NCBI GenBank assembly: GCA_001692895.1
Contig: KV748186.1
Coordinates: forward strand, 1,293,785 to 1,357,784
Source: Cenococcum geophilum 1.58
Lineage: Eukaryota > Ascomycota > Dothideomycetes > Gloniales > Gloniaceae
Reading direction: 5' to 3'
Length of the DNA: 64,000 nucleotides
Both the position numbers and the translations under genes were made by a program. Below the pieces are notes generated by a model. It was given only the letters and a program-made list of their open reading frames with translations, did not search any database and was not told the DNA's origin. Of the stretch, positions 51,821 through 62,820 are shown in pieces (the first letter of the stretch is position 1; each line of letters opens with the position of its first letter).

Positions 51821-51899
51821 TTATACTATTATTGGGTTGGCTTCTGGCTTTAATATTACATATAAGATAATTAGTGGGATAGTATTAGCTAAGAACAAG

Positions 51900-54035
51900 A
51901 CTTTAACTAAAAATAGATTTCTAAGCAAAAGATCCATTACCTAAAATATAAGAATACGCCTAAGCTATTAGCCCCGTCCCTTCCGTATAGCAGCTCTAGT
52001 CTTTACTTTAGTTACCTCTATAGAAGAGTACATCTATTATTTAACTTTGGCGTGCTAGACGCGTTTTTTATAAGACTTAAGGGCATATTTGGCATTTAAA
52101 AGCCCGCTTTTATAAACCTAGGTAGGCATCTAAGCTACCTTATATTCGAGCCCTAACTTAGTTATTCTTTCCTCTAGAATTTTACAGATCTCCCATTTAT
52201 CGTCTACGGTTGTTTTATTGGCTTTATTATCTTTAGCACGGGATCTCCGCAAGATAGACTATAAGCGATAGCGATAATACTAGGCACGATACTATGGGGT
52301 ATAATGCTTTATAGCAGGCTCTGAGTTTAAAACGCCGCCCTAGTCGTCGTTGCCGCTATAATTATATTCGCTTAAGTTGCTAGTTTTGTTACGCAGTAGT
52401 TTAATATTATAAAGAGAGGTAGGCCCCAAAAGCAAAGGGTTAGTGGGCTATGTAGTAAATATCGCTTAGTAATCGTTATAATTAACTTAGGGGTATTAAG
52501 AGTTAAGGCCAATAGGAGGCTAGGGGGCCAAGTTTTCACAAGAGGTAGGCGGCTTTTATTATTTCTAGGGTCGTGGACCACCGTCCTTACTACCCTCATT
52601 ATGCCCGCTGCTATCTTTGGCAGAATTGTTAGAATTATAATTAATAACGCTACTCCGCTTTAGCTATTTGAGCTTCCGCTTCTTTGGTGTTAAAAGTAAT
52701 TCGCCTCTAATATTCCCTTTTTTATAATTGCTCTCTTTCCTAGTAAGCGGACTAGCCTAGGGAATAGTTATAATATTAGTTCTCTTAACTAGACCGTTTA
52801 TTTTATTAATATCTTCCGCTATAAGTTTAATATAGTTATATATAGATACGTTGAAGAGATCTTTAAACTCTTCTAAAGAAGGTAACTTCTCACCCTCATT
52901 ATTATTACTACAGTTATTTCCGTTACCTAATAATTGTTAGGCAAAGCTATTGTATAGAGGAGAAGAGTATACCCAATTTATAAGGTGTTAGTTAATTGTT
53001 GGCTTTACTAGCTTTATTGCTAGTGTTATTATCGGCTCTATCGCCTTCGGCTTTTAAGTTAGGGTTAGCTATACTATCTTTAATAGCTATTAGATTTACT
53101 GCTAGCCGTTAAATATATATATTTATAGCTGCTAGGAGAATAGGGAGAGAGTAGTAGAGATAATTACCTTAACTGCTTCCTCTAGCAACTTGACTAGATA
53201 TATCCCCATAGACATCTTCCTTATTATCCTCGAAATTTTTGTAATAATTATTCTCGTAATTATAGTTAGGGTCTATAAGCGCTTTATTAAATGAAATCTC
53301 TAAATTAAGGCTTTATATAGAATAATATACCTCTAATTAGCCAAGTTTAATACGCCCTAGGGTTGTTTCTTAGAGGGGAAAGGGGTATTTTATGCTTTAT
53401 TTAAGATATACTACTCGCGCCTTTCTCGGAAGCTATAACTGTATAATATTAAGGTGAAGCTATCCATTTTCTAGAGGGACTAGTGTAGAACTTGCTATTA
53501 TTAAGCAAAATTTCTAAATAAAAATGAAGGGGTTAAGAAGGTGCTACCGTTGCTACTGCTATTATTATTAAAGTTGCTATTATCTTGTGCCTTTCTAATA
53601 ACTCTAAGGGGGGATTACGCTAGCCTTTTAAATGCAAGCTAGTTCCCTTTTTACTACTAGCTCTTATCCGCGGCATCTATACTAGAATAACCCTACTAGC
53701 TCTATAGCGAATTAAAACGTATAATCTATACTCTATTAGCAATTGCCGTTTATAACATATAAGGGTTTATATAGGCTTAAGCTCTATTATAAGATTAACG
53801 CCTATTAGGAAACTGGGATTAAGACCTAACTAACTAAGCTAGCATATTTAGCCTCTAACAGGGGCGTTGCACTAAGCCTCCTTATTAAGGAGGCTGGTGG
53901 CGAAGTACCTCCTCTACCCTTATTCCTTAGAGTTAGGGCTAGTACTAATATATCCGTTTTCTAACCCGATTATACTAGCAAACTAAATCTTCCGTACTAG
54001 ATCCTCTATAAGACCATAGTTCTAAGCGGTGCCTA
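51900..54035 (-). pseudogene. chromo-motif gene relic, left copy
   Basis: This is the inverted counterpart of 58,600-61,085; the two align over most of their length with about 15-25% difference by eye, plus indels. In gene order (minus): a conserved block 54,035-53,480, an acidic Asp/Glu/Asn/Ser-rich middle (about 53,270-52,850), a variable part, and a C-terminal motif at 52,204-52,090. There WEICKILEERITKLGLEYKV followed by MPTQVYKSG is chromodomain-like (compare YEVE.IL..R...G...YLVKW). Known: chromodomains read methylated histone tails or serve as integrase targeting modules. The family is otherwise unknown to me. Broken by RIP-type stops. Confidence 0.6.
53650..54035. repeat. left arm core of long inverted repeat
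   Basis: The best-conserved part of the inverted gene pair pairs with about 58,600-58,983. Matching anchors include aagcctccttattaaggagg against cctccttaatagggaggctt, and ttagagttagggctag against ctagccctaactctaa. Confidence 0.85.
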
Positions 54036-54199
54036 GTATAGCCCTACGGCCATTTATAGCTGTGCTACTAGGGATTAGAGTTGCAGGTCACGGTTACGCT
54101 TTACGCCGCTAAAACCGCCCCGTATATTAAAAGGCGGTTAGTAGTAACACTTAAAGGATTAGGACTAATAGTATTCCTTAGATAAAGATATAATAGCGT

Positions 54200-55170
54200 A
54201 GTTCTACTAGGAGTTTAGCTAAAATTATATAGAGCAGCAGCTGGCTAAACTAAGCCCTATAAAGCGATACGAGGAGCCAGAGCGCCTATAAGCGTCTCCG
54301 TTACCGTTTTATGCTATTACTAACGTGACAGTAAATATAGATTCTATAGATAAGCTACTACGGGGTGTCGCCTTAAGTGAAGGATAGTATAGAAACTGGA
54401 GTAGCCGCGTAATCTAGTAAGGCTTTTAGCTAAAAATGTATAAATATACCAACTAATTAATATATGTAATAGAGTAACACCAGGACGCCGGATAAGCTAA
54501 GGCGGCTTAAAAATCTTTAACATTAGCCCTTTATAGAATTGTCCCTATAGTACCAATTACAACATCTAACGGTTCGCGCTAATGCGGAGCGGTGCCTTTA
54601 AGAACTAAAGGGATGATATAGGTCTAAGTCAAGTTTAAATTGCTTAAGAAGAGTAATTTCTAGATAGAAGGGGTTGTTTAGGTAGTCTAGAGACTAGGTT
54701 TAAGTAGAGTGAATAGCTATAAATATATAGAAGGGTTATTTTTAGGCAAGAAGCCCAGAGGTAGTATAAGAGCGCTTATTAGATATCGGAGGATTAAACT
54801 ATAGGTATAATATTAGGAGAGGCCGAAGCATACTTACTCTGCGCTATTGTTAGTATAAGACACAGGATATTAGGAATACGAGGGTAGTATAGCACTTATA
54901 TTAACGCCAAGTTGGTAAAAAATGCCTTATAGTAGGGATTGTAATCTAATAAAGAGGTGGCGTGGCGTTGGGAAGTCTAGGAAAAGAAGGAGGATTAAAA
55001 GGTAAAATACAGAGAACGGGGGAAGGTCGTCCTTTTATGGTCGACGTTGGATAAGGATACTAGATTACCAAAAGATTAGCTAAAAAACTTAATTTTCTAC
55101 GGATATAAGATTTTTCAAGTCCCGGCTCAGACACCTCCATAACTGGTAGTTAAACCCTCCAAATTTAGAG
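54200..55170 (+). pseudogene. unidentified gene relic before the minisatellite
   Basis: A plus-strand frame is coherent from about 54,200 to 55,000 (blocks LSPIKRYEEPERLQASPLPF and DSIDKLLRGVALSEGQYRNW near 54,260-54,410; RVNSYKYIEGLFLGKKPRGS near 54,710-54,770). It becomes very basic near 54,960-55,040. It runs toward the 12-bp minisatellite, which could have been its 3' coding end. No family recognised. Confidence 0.4.
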
Positions 55171-55204
55171 GGCTCTAAGCCTACTAGACAGAGTTTATAA
55201 GCAG

Positions 55205-55901
55205 AGTCTTGTATAAAGCTTTATATAGAGCTTTGTACAGAGCCTTATGCAAAGCCTCTATATATAAAGCTTTATATAGAGCCTTATATAGAGCCTCATG
55301 CAAAGCTTTGTGTAGAGCTTCGTATAGAGCTTCGTGTAGAGCTTTATATAGAGCTTTATATAAAGCTTCGTACAGAGCTTTGTATAAAGCTTTGTATAGA
55401 GCCTCGTGTAGAGCCTCTATATATAAAGCTTTGTATAGAGCCTTATATAGAGCCTCGTGTAAAGCTTCGTATAGAGCTTCGTGCAGAGCTTTATATAGAG
55501 CCTTATATAGAGCCTTAGTACGCAGAGCTTTGTGTAGAGCCCGTAAAGCCTCGTGCAAAGCTTTATATAGAGCCTCGTACAAAGCCTCGTGCAGAGCTTC
55601 GTATAGAGCTTTGTATAAAGCCTTATGCAGAGCCTTAGTACGCAGAGCTTCGTATAGAGCATCGTGTAAAGCTTTATATAGAGCTTCGTATAGAGCTTCG
55701 TGTAGAGCTTTGTATAGAGCTTTATATAGAGCCTTATGTAGAGCCTTAGTACGCAGAGCTTCGTGTAAAGCCCGTAGAGCCTCGTATAAAGCTTTGTATA
55801 GAGCCTTGTACAAAGCTTCGTGTAGAGCTTCGTGTAGAGCTTCGTATAGAGCTTTATGTAGAGCTTTATACAGAGCTTCGTGTAGAGCCTCGTGCAGAGC
55901 C
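55205..55901. repeat. 12-bp minisatellite, about 58 units, with higher-order structure
   Basis: Units follow aagcYtYRtRYa (for example gagctttatata, gagcttcgtgta). The variable sites are Y-R-T-R-Y, so copies differ by transitions expected from CpG/CpA decay of a gagcctcgtgca-like ancestor. An interrupting block ccttagtacgcagagctt recurs at 55,513, 55,633 and 55,744 (spacings 120 and 111 bp), giving a higher-order repeat. Because 12 is a multiple of three and the units lack stops, both strands carry frames of over 250 codons (A-L-Y-K/A-L-H-E tetrapeptides on minus, K/R-A-L/S-Y/C on plus). These frames alone do not prove a gene. HindIII-like aagctt cores make each unit partly palindromic. Confidence 0.95.
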
Positions 55902-55902
55902 T

Positions 55903-56171
55903 TTACATTAGGAAATTTTTTTAGGTACGTTGTTATAAGCAAAAATCAGGGTCTGCAAAACCTACAGGCGTAAGTCGCAATTTGACAATTTGCGGCAATT
56001 TGCAGCAATTTGCTACAAACACATAGATAGGGCAGGCGCGTGTATAGGTAGCCTATGTGTTTATAGCAAATTGCTGCAAATCGCCGCAAATTGCCAAAAT
56101 TGCGACTTACGCAGGTTTTACAGACCCCGATTTTCGTTTGCAACGAAGCCAAAAAAAAAATCCTAATGTTA
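55903..56171. mobile_element. 269-bp foldback / MITE-like element
   Basis: Two arms of about 120 bp form an imperfect inverted repeat around a 26-bp loop (56,027-56,052). Matching anchors, left to right, are ttacattagga / tcctaatgtta, gcgtaagtcgca / tgcgacttacgc, gcaatttgcagcaatttgct / agcaaattgctgcaaatcgc, and acacatag / ctatgtgt. CpA and TpG are abundant, so it was not RIP-mutated; it is shorter than typical RIP length thresholds or arrived later. It has no coding capacity, and no target duplication is obvious. It joins the minisatellite directly on the left and the LINE fragment on the right. Confidence 0.8.
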
Positions 56172-57335
56172 TTATATAGTTTAGTAGGGTTTAAGGTAAT
56201 TACTTTTAGGAATTAGCGCTAGTTATTTCTACCCTCCTTTTATATTATCTTCTTAGGCCTATTCTTTAGGGCCTTATAGCTCTATTAGTAGTAGGCTTTA
56301 TTTATTACACTATACTATTACCTTGCTCGTTTTGCGCCTATAAGTAGCGAGGCTATCTTTAGCGACTATTTATAGTAGGCGTATTTTCTAGGCTAGGCCT
56401 TTAAGTAGTATTCTTCTAAGTAGTTAATTATAATCCTTTAAATATCCTCTAGTAATACCTAGGGTATAGCTATTAGCTTATTAATAACTTCCTAGGCATA
56501 CTTTTTTAAGTTAAATTTCTTAGTAGTATATCTCTAGCGGGTTTGTTACGCTAATACGGCGATATTAAGCGTTATCTATATAGGTATATAGTCTAAGATA
56601 ATTACCTATATGCCTTCTAGTCCGGAAAGCGCTAGTTAGTTTATATATATTTCTTATATAAATATAAAGTCGATTAAACTCTCCTAGGTTCCTCTTTTTT
56701 AGGTAGGTTTACTTATTAAGGTAGTTAGAGTAAGGCTCCACGTTTTAAGCTTATTTAGTAGGTAAGTCGCCTATACTTTAGCTATTGTAAGGGGGTAAGG
56801 CCTTTAAGGCAGCTTTAAAGGAAGTAAGATTCTATTAAGAGCTAAGTTATATAGACCTTACAAGTAATAAGACGTTCGGATAAGGAATAGAACAGGTTTG
56901 GGTTAACGTAGTCAAGATATAGGGGTCGCCGTGGTACGTGCACGTGCTTTAAGAGGCTTCGGTAAAATTCCACTATCATTAAGTGTTTTACCGAGACGTC
57001 CTTACTGTAACAGGACAGTCCCGTTATAGCTATAGCCTACTATCCTTACTACGCTATATAGTATATATTAAAATTCCCTAGGACTATTACCTTGCCTTTT
57101 ACTATATTAATAGTATATTAGAATAGTCCCTATATAGTAATTTAGGGTTTATTATCCCTTAGGTTATAAACGTTAATTATACTAATTTAGCTCCTATTAG
57201 TAGCTTTACACCTATATATTAATGCATTAACTAAGTAGCTAAGTTTAGTTTAAATAAAAGATAATATCCTTTTATTTAGTAAAGAATAAGATAGAGACCA
57301 CGCATTAGGAAATGGAGGTTCCTTTATAGGTAAGG
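56172..57335 (-). mobile_element. Tad1-like LINE fragment (endonuclease to pre-RT), interrupted
   Basis: The minus strand reads as a LINE apurinic-type endonuclease. INVYN and a VLGDFNI motif lie at about 57,185-57,080, then, after a gap, LLNKLKTWSLTL and ESLIDFIFI (56,745-56,650). A basic linker (LLIGAKRARQQYSV, YKALKNRPKKII) runs toward 56,190, as precedes reverse transcriptase in fungal Tad1 LINEs. RT itself is absent because the fragment stops at the foldback element. Stops are RIP-type. About 250 bp of unrelated, RIP-poor DNA splits the endonuclease. Confidence 0.65.
56780..57045. other. RIP-poor insert inside the LINE endonuclease
   Basis: Between the GDFN part and the LLNKLK part of the LINE there is about 250 bp that the family does not have. 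It keeps CpA and TpG and holds short palindromes: tcggtaaaa...ttttaccga at about 56,959-56,996, ctgtaacag near 57,006, and a gtacgtgcacgtgc block near 56,935. It may be a small non-autonomous element; its borders are uncertain. Confidence 0.4.
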
Positions 57336-58000
57336 CGCGCTCGCTTTCCCACTTCAGTTTGGCTAAGACCTAACCTTAACCTCAACCATAAAAGGCCTTC
57401 TCCCTTACTGCTTTTGCCCTTATGCTCTATCTCCTCTTTTCTTTCCCGCTACCGTGCCACCTTAGACTCTAGCTGTTAGCTATAAGGCATTTTCTATCCC
57501 CTTAGCGTCTATGTAGGTGCTCTGCCCGCCTTCCCTAATCTCTATATATTTTATACTAACGATTACCTAGCGCTGTAACTCTTCGGCCTTTTCCATGGGA
57601 TATATTTATACTCTCTCCTAGTGTTAACGTATGCTTCGGTTCTACCGTATTCCTCCTTTCTTCTCTCCTTTCTCCTCTTCTTCTGCCTACGTCCCCTACC
57701 GGAATAACATTTCCATTTATTCTCTTCTTTACCTCCGCCTCTAGTAGTGTTTTGGGCATAACTACAATATGCGACTTAATCCCTATTAGAACAGCTATAA
57801 ATGGCTATAAGGCTGTGCCGAGAACCGCCTAGTAATAGATTATACGGGTTATAGCTGCTGCGAGCTACGGGACGCGTTAGGTAGTGTTATATTATAGCGT
57901 TATAATAAAGGCGAAGCCGGACGCCGAAGTGGATCCTTAGCGAAACTATAGGCTAATGCCAGTTACTTAGCTTGGTTAAAGCTGCGCTGCTAAAAGCTGG
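57336..58000. other. possible LINE ORF1 remnant, unresolved
   Basis: A pyrimidine-rich plus strand gives a minus-strand open stretch at 57,759-57,556 (67 codons, Arg/Glu-rich). It may belong to LINE ORF1 upstream of the endonuclease, but no zinc knuckle or other marker is visible. Confidence 0.3.
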
Positions 58001-61000
58001 AAGCCTTCGCCCTCCTTAGCGCCTTCTTAACCTAGACCTAAACTTTACTTTTCCCTAATAATTAGAGGATTGTATTGCGATTAGAGAAGCTGCCGGGCTT
58101 TAGTTTAATCTAGCCCCCTATTTAGCTAAGAAGGTACGGGTTATATGGAAATATCCTTTATATGGACCTAAGACTTATAAGGCGGAATCTGGGGGTAAAT
58201 GGCCTATCTGGTAGTATAGCCTGGCTTCTAGTGGAGCTGGTATTATAATCCTACTCTTAGCTAACAAATACTAGAGAAAAATTCGCGTATTTAATCTCCT
58301 AACGGAGACGGACTTTATGCGGTGGCTGTATTAGCTAAAAGGGCTGAGATAGATATGGGCGTAATTACCTAATCTACTCGCGCTATCTGCCCCCTTATAT
58401 TATTTATAATATCCAGCTATAGGTAAGGGTAAAAGTGAGGCTTTTGCGTATATTTGGGAGGTTAAGTAGCGGCTATAAGCTCCGTAGAGTATGACTAAGG
58501 AAATTCCTTAAATCTAGGGGAGAGATTTAAGGATGCCCTTATTACTTGGAGTGTCTTTTAATGCTTATAGTAGAATTACGGCACGCCCTTTACCTGTCTA
58601 ATATTAGGAATTATGGTCTTGCGGAGGATCTAGCGCGGAGGATCTAGCTTGCTAGTATATTAGGGTAGAAAACGGATATGTTAGCGCTAGCCCTAACTCT
58701 AAGGAATAAGGGTAAAGGAGGTACTTTACCACCAACCTCCTTAATAGGGAGGCTTAGTGCGATGCCCCTATTAGAGGCAGAATGTGCTAGCTTAGTTAGT
58801 TAGGTCTTAATTGCAGTTTCCTAATAGGTGTTAATCTTATAATAGTTTAAGCCCGTGCAAACCTTTATATGTTACAAACGGTAATTACTAACGGAGTGTA
58901 GATTATACGTTTTGATTCGCTATTAAGCTAGTGGGGTTATTTTAGTATAGATGCTGCGGATATAAGCTAGTAGTAAAGAGGGGACTGGCGTGGACTTAAA
59001 AGCCTAACGTGACCCGTTTTTTAGGGCTATTAAAAAGGCATAAGGTAATAATAATTCTAATAATAATGGCGGCAGTAATAGTAGTATCTTCTTAACCTCT
59101 TTACTTTTATTTAGAAATTTCACTTAATAATATTAATTTCTATACCGTACCCCTTAAAAAACTAAGGGTATTTTAGTATTATGTAATTATAGCCCTTAAG
59201 AAAATTACGAGCAGTAAACCTAAAAAGAGAAATAGGGGAGTACCTCTTTTTTCTTTAAAAAGTTAAGAAGTACGGGAAGCTTAGGCACTTAATAGCATGT
59301 TATCCCACCTAGGGCCTTAATTTAGAGATCCTATTTAATAAAGCGCCTGTAGACCCTATATATAATTATAAAAAAGCTTATAATAAGTATTATAAGAATA
59401 ACAAGGATGACGAGGATAATGAGGAAGATTTCTATAGGGATGGAAATGATAGTTAAGTCCCTAGGGGAAGTAGTTAAGGTAATTATCCTAATAATTACCC
59501 TACTACTCTCCCTCTTTCCCTAGTAGTTTTAAATATGTAGTTTTAACGACTAGTAGCAAATCTAATAGTTATTAAAGGCGATATAATTGATCTAAATTTG
59601 GAAACTGAGGGCGATAAAGCTAGTAACGCTGATGACGAAGCTAACGAAGTTAATAAGGCTGGTGAAGCCGATAACCAACCAATGTCCCGTAAATTGGGTA
59701 TGTGTATTCCCTTTAATTTATAATGGCCTTATCTAATAATTAGTAGATAATGGGAATAACAGCAGTAATAAGGACGATAAAGATAATAAGGAGCTGCCTT
59801 CGTTAGAAGCGCTAGAAGAGGAGGTACGCGTACCTATATATAATCTTATTATACCCTTAACGCTAGACAGTAATTAAACGGATAATTTAGCTAAGGGGCG
59901 TCGTATTAGAACTGCTCCGCAGTTTAGGCAGGAGTTTAGGATATTAGTGGCTGCCAGTTAAGAGTCTTTAGGAGCTAAGAAGTTAAAGAAGCGGAGGTTC
60001 AATTAGCTTAAGTAACTAAATAATACTAATTATATTTCTAATACTTCCGTTAGCAAGGGCGGCGAGAGCCTATAACCTAGGAAGTAATAAAGATCACTAG
60101 CTTTCTAGAGGACCTTGCCTCTTAGCCCTCCTACCCCTAACCTTAGTGGTGGTGATAACTGTATTAAGAAGCGAGCGGCCTCTGCTACGCGGCCTACTAG
60201 CCCTTTACTTTAGTAATCTTTGTCTTCCTATAATATTAGACCGCCGTAAGACAATCTTAATAATCTTATTAACGGCTTGGCTAAAGAATATAATTATAAT
60301 AATAATAACGAGGACGGCGAGAACGTTGTGGATAAAGGTAAGGCTAAGAACTATAATAATAGAAGCGATAATAGCGGCGATATGGATAATAACGGCACTA
60401 GGGACGGCGACAGCAGCGATGGTAATAGCAGCGATAGTAATAGTAGCGATAGCAACGAGGGTAATAAGGCCCACGGGTATATAGGGCGACGAGGATTACT
60501 GGCGCCCGTTAGTGGTGGATCGAAACCAAAGTATGCTGTAAAGTATTGTCTTTAGCGGTCTTACCCATAGCAAGCGGTATCTACTCCGTAGCCCGCCAGC
60601 CCTTCGCTTTAGAAGCCTACCCTTCTCTATAGTATTAAGCCGCCGTATAAGGAGGCTAGCAACCGTACTTATAATAAGGACAAGGATAGTAATAGTGGTA
60701 GCGTCTCTAATAACTGGAGCAACGTTTTAAACCTAGAGCCTGCTATAAAGCATTATACTAGGACTAAAAAGGACAAAATTAATAAAATGAGCTTGGATAA
60801 TAAATGGGAGATCAACGATATTCTAGGGAAAAGAATGATTAAGTTAGGGCGCGAATATAAGGTGGCTTAGATGCCTACCTAGGTCTATAAGAGCGGGCTT
60901 TTAAATTCTAAAGGTGCCCTTAAGTTTTACCAAAGACGTGTTCGGTAAGCTAAAGCCGGATTATTATAGGTATATTCTTTTCCTAAAGTTGCGAAAGTAA

Positions 61001-61085
61001 AGGGTAGAGTTGCTGTGCAGAAGGGACGGGACTAGAGCTTGGGCGTATTCTTATGTTTTAGTTAGTAGTGGTTCTTTTACTAGTT
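58000..61085 (+). pseudogene. chromo-motif gene relic, right copy
   Basis: Plus-strand homologue of 51,900-54,035. The part 58,000-58,600 is coherent but not shared with the left copy. From 58,600 on, the two copies align: a conserved block (58,600-59,150); an acidic region with DNEEDFYRDGND (59,410-59,450) and DDEANEVNKAGEADN (59,630-59,680); a long Asn/Ser/Asp-rich low-complexity stretch (60,290-60,460); and the C-terminal chromodomain-like motif WEINDILGKRMIKLGREYKV then MPTQVYKSGLLN (60,806-60,910), followed by a basic tail to about 61,080. RIP-type stops break it. An acidic, low-complexity body with a chromo-like end suggests a chromatin-linked protein; this is inference. Confidence 0.6.
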
Positions 61086-61320
61086 AAGGTGATAATTAGC
61101 GATACTACCCTTTACACGCCAGAAAATAAACAAAATTAGGTTTACTAGGCTATTATATTAATGGGTAGCATCTATATAGTTATAGTGTCTGCATTTTCTT
61201 CTGCTTTAGTTATATTTATATACTATATTGCGGCAAGCCTGCCGTCTCTAAAAGGACTCCCTTATAGGCAATGACCTTAACGCATAAATGTTCCTAATAT
61301 TATACTTAAAACGATAAGAG
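61086..61320. other. RIP-degraded spacer
   Basis: Nothing recognised after the end of homology with the left copy. Confidence 0.35.
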
Positions 61321-62620
61321 AGGATACTATTAATAGTCCTTTTTTTAGCGCTTGGCACCTAATTTATATTGGCTGTAGATAGACTTATATAGAGTTTAAA
61401 GATGAAATTTATTGCTTTATATTTTCTTAAGTATCTCGATTCTTCCGAAGGTCTATTTAGGTGGAAAATTTCACGCTATAATTCCGCGATATATCTATTA
61501 TATTATTTACCTCTTTTTCTAATCCTGGATGGTAAAATCTAGTAGTTAAAAAGGTAGATCTATCTAATACCCAAAACGCGGCTATAGGAGGTTTATAATT
61601 ATTCTTGGGAACCCTATAATTAAAGATAATCCAAATATATCTTACTACTTTTGTAATTAAATGCTGTGTAGGCTTTATATCTACCGTAGTGTTAGCAAAA
61701 CCAAGCGTTTGCTTAGAGAATGTATAAATTAACTCTATGTCCGCCCGATTAGTATCTAACTAATAAGAGTTAAATAAAGCCGGGCGAGTAGTAATAAGAA
61801 CTTAAATTGGGGGCAATATAGTATATAGTGTCGTGCGCGCGATAGTTGAAGCCATAATTATGTTTAAGAAGGTCTTGCGACTCTAGAGTAAGGTAGGTAT
61901 ATTTATAATAACTTCTTACCCAATCTGGGGTTCCTCTAGTCTACGTAATATTATTATCTGTGTATTGTCTGCTATAGCCGTTTATTTTCTCCCAGATGTC
62001 CTAATCCGCATAGCTATAGCCTATAAAATAGTAGGTATGTATAAGACACATAAAGCAGTTAGTATTAAGGTTATAATAAATAAAATGTATATGTAAGTTT
62101 AACTATTTCTTAAGTTGGAGCCAGATTAAATAAATAATCGGCTAGCTGAGGCTTTAAAATATTTGACTTTATTACCTTATATCGAGGTAGTTAGTCCTGC
62201 ACCTTCGGCTATATATTTACTCCCAACTCCGGGGTCTTGTATATTTAGCTTCCTATAAAGCCTTACTCTGTAGTTATATCCTGTAAGGCACTAGACGCAT
62301 TTAGCGCGGTATTTAATAAAGATAGAGGCCTTATAAAGTTTGCCTTAGCCTTCTATATCCCGCGTTAGTATGTTTTAGATAAAGACCGCTGTATATAAAA
62401 CGCTATTAATTATTTAGCCTATTCCGCTTTCGGCTTAACACGTTCGCATTTAGTAGCTTTATAGGCCCATTATATTATAAGCATCCACCCTAAGAAAACC
62501 AGTGAGCCGTTTTAGTATTTGCTTTTACGCAGATATAAGGCAGCGGCTGGCGTTAAAGAGAATTTAGGTATAAGATAAGGAGGTTTACTTAATAAGTGTT
62601 TGTTATAATTAAGGACTATA
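61320..62620 (+). pseudogene. unidentified gene relic(s)
   Basis: Two coherent plus-strand frames with RIP-type stops. One at 61,330-61,600 includes MKFIALYFLKYLDSSEGLFR. The other at about 62,190-62,600 includes FALAFYIPRQYVLDKDRC and NYLAYSAFGLTRSHLVALQA. The AT-rich stretch between them is poor. Family unknown; possibly one gene with introns. Confidence 0.4.
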
Positions 62621-62639
62621 GTAAGTACCGGTTAAAGGT

Positions 62640-62820
62640 ATGTGACTTAGTACGGTGAGCGGATAGGCATATGGGCGGTTTTTGGCTGGAATAACTTGTT
62701 TTCCCAAAACGCCTTAAATGGAAGGCAATTACATAAGGGCTGCATAGAAAGGTCCACAAAAGTATCACTTTTTTAAGGGCGGTGAGCAAGAGCCACTTAT
62801 ATTACTACTTATAACGCTAT
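62640..62820. other. RIP-poor island
   Basis: CpA and TpG are frequent (gcatatgggcgg, cccaaaac, tccacaaaag, gagcaagagccac) against the surrounding background. No frame or repeat was identified. Candidate promoter-like or recently inserted short DNA. Confidence 0.4.

Noticed and set aside
55184-55973. Open frames of over 250 codons on both strands
   Set aside because: They come from the 12-bp repeat, whose period is a multiple of three and whose units lack stops. Neither has a start context or non-repeat domain that would make it a gene.
60146-60555. Three overlapping open frames on both strands
   Set aside because: They reflect the Asn/Ser/Asp-rich low-complexity part of the chromo-motif gene relic. 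Only the plus frame fitting its neighbours is meaningful, and it is part of a dead gene.
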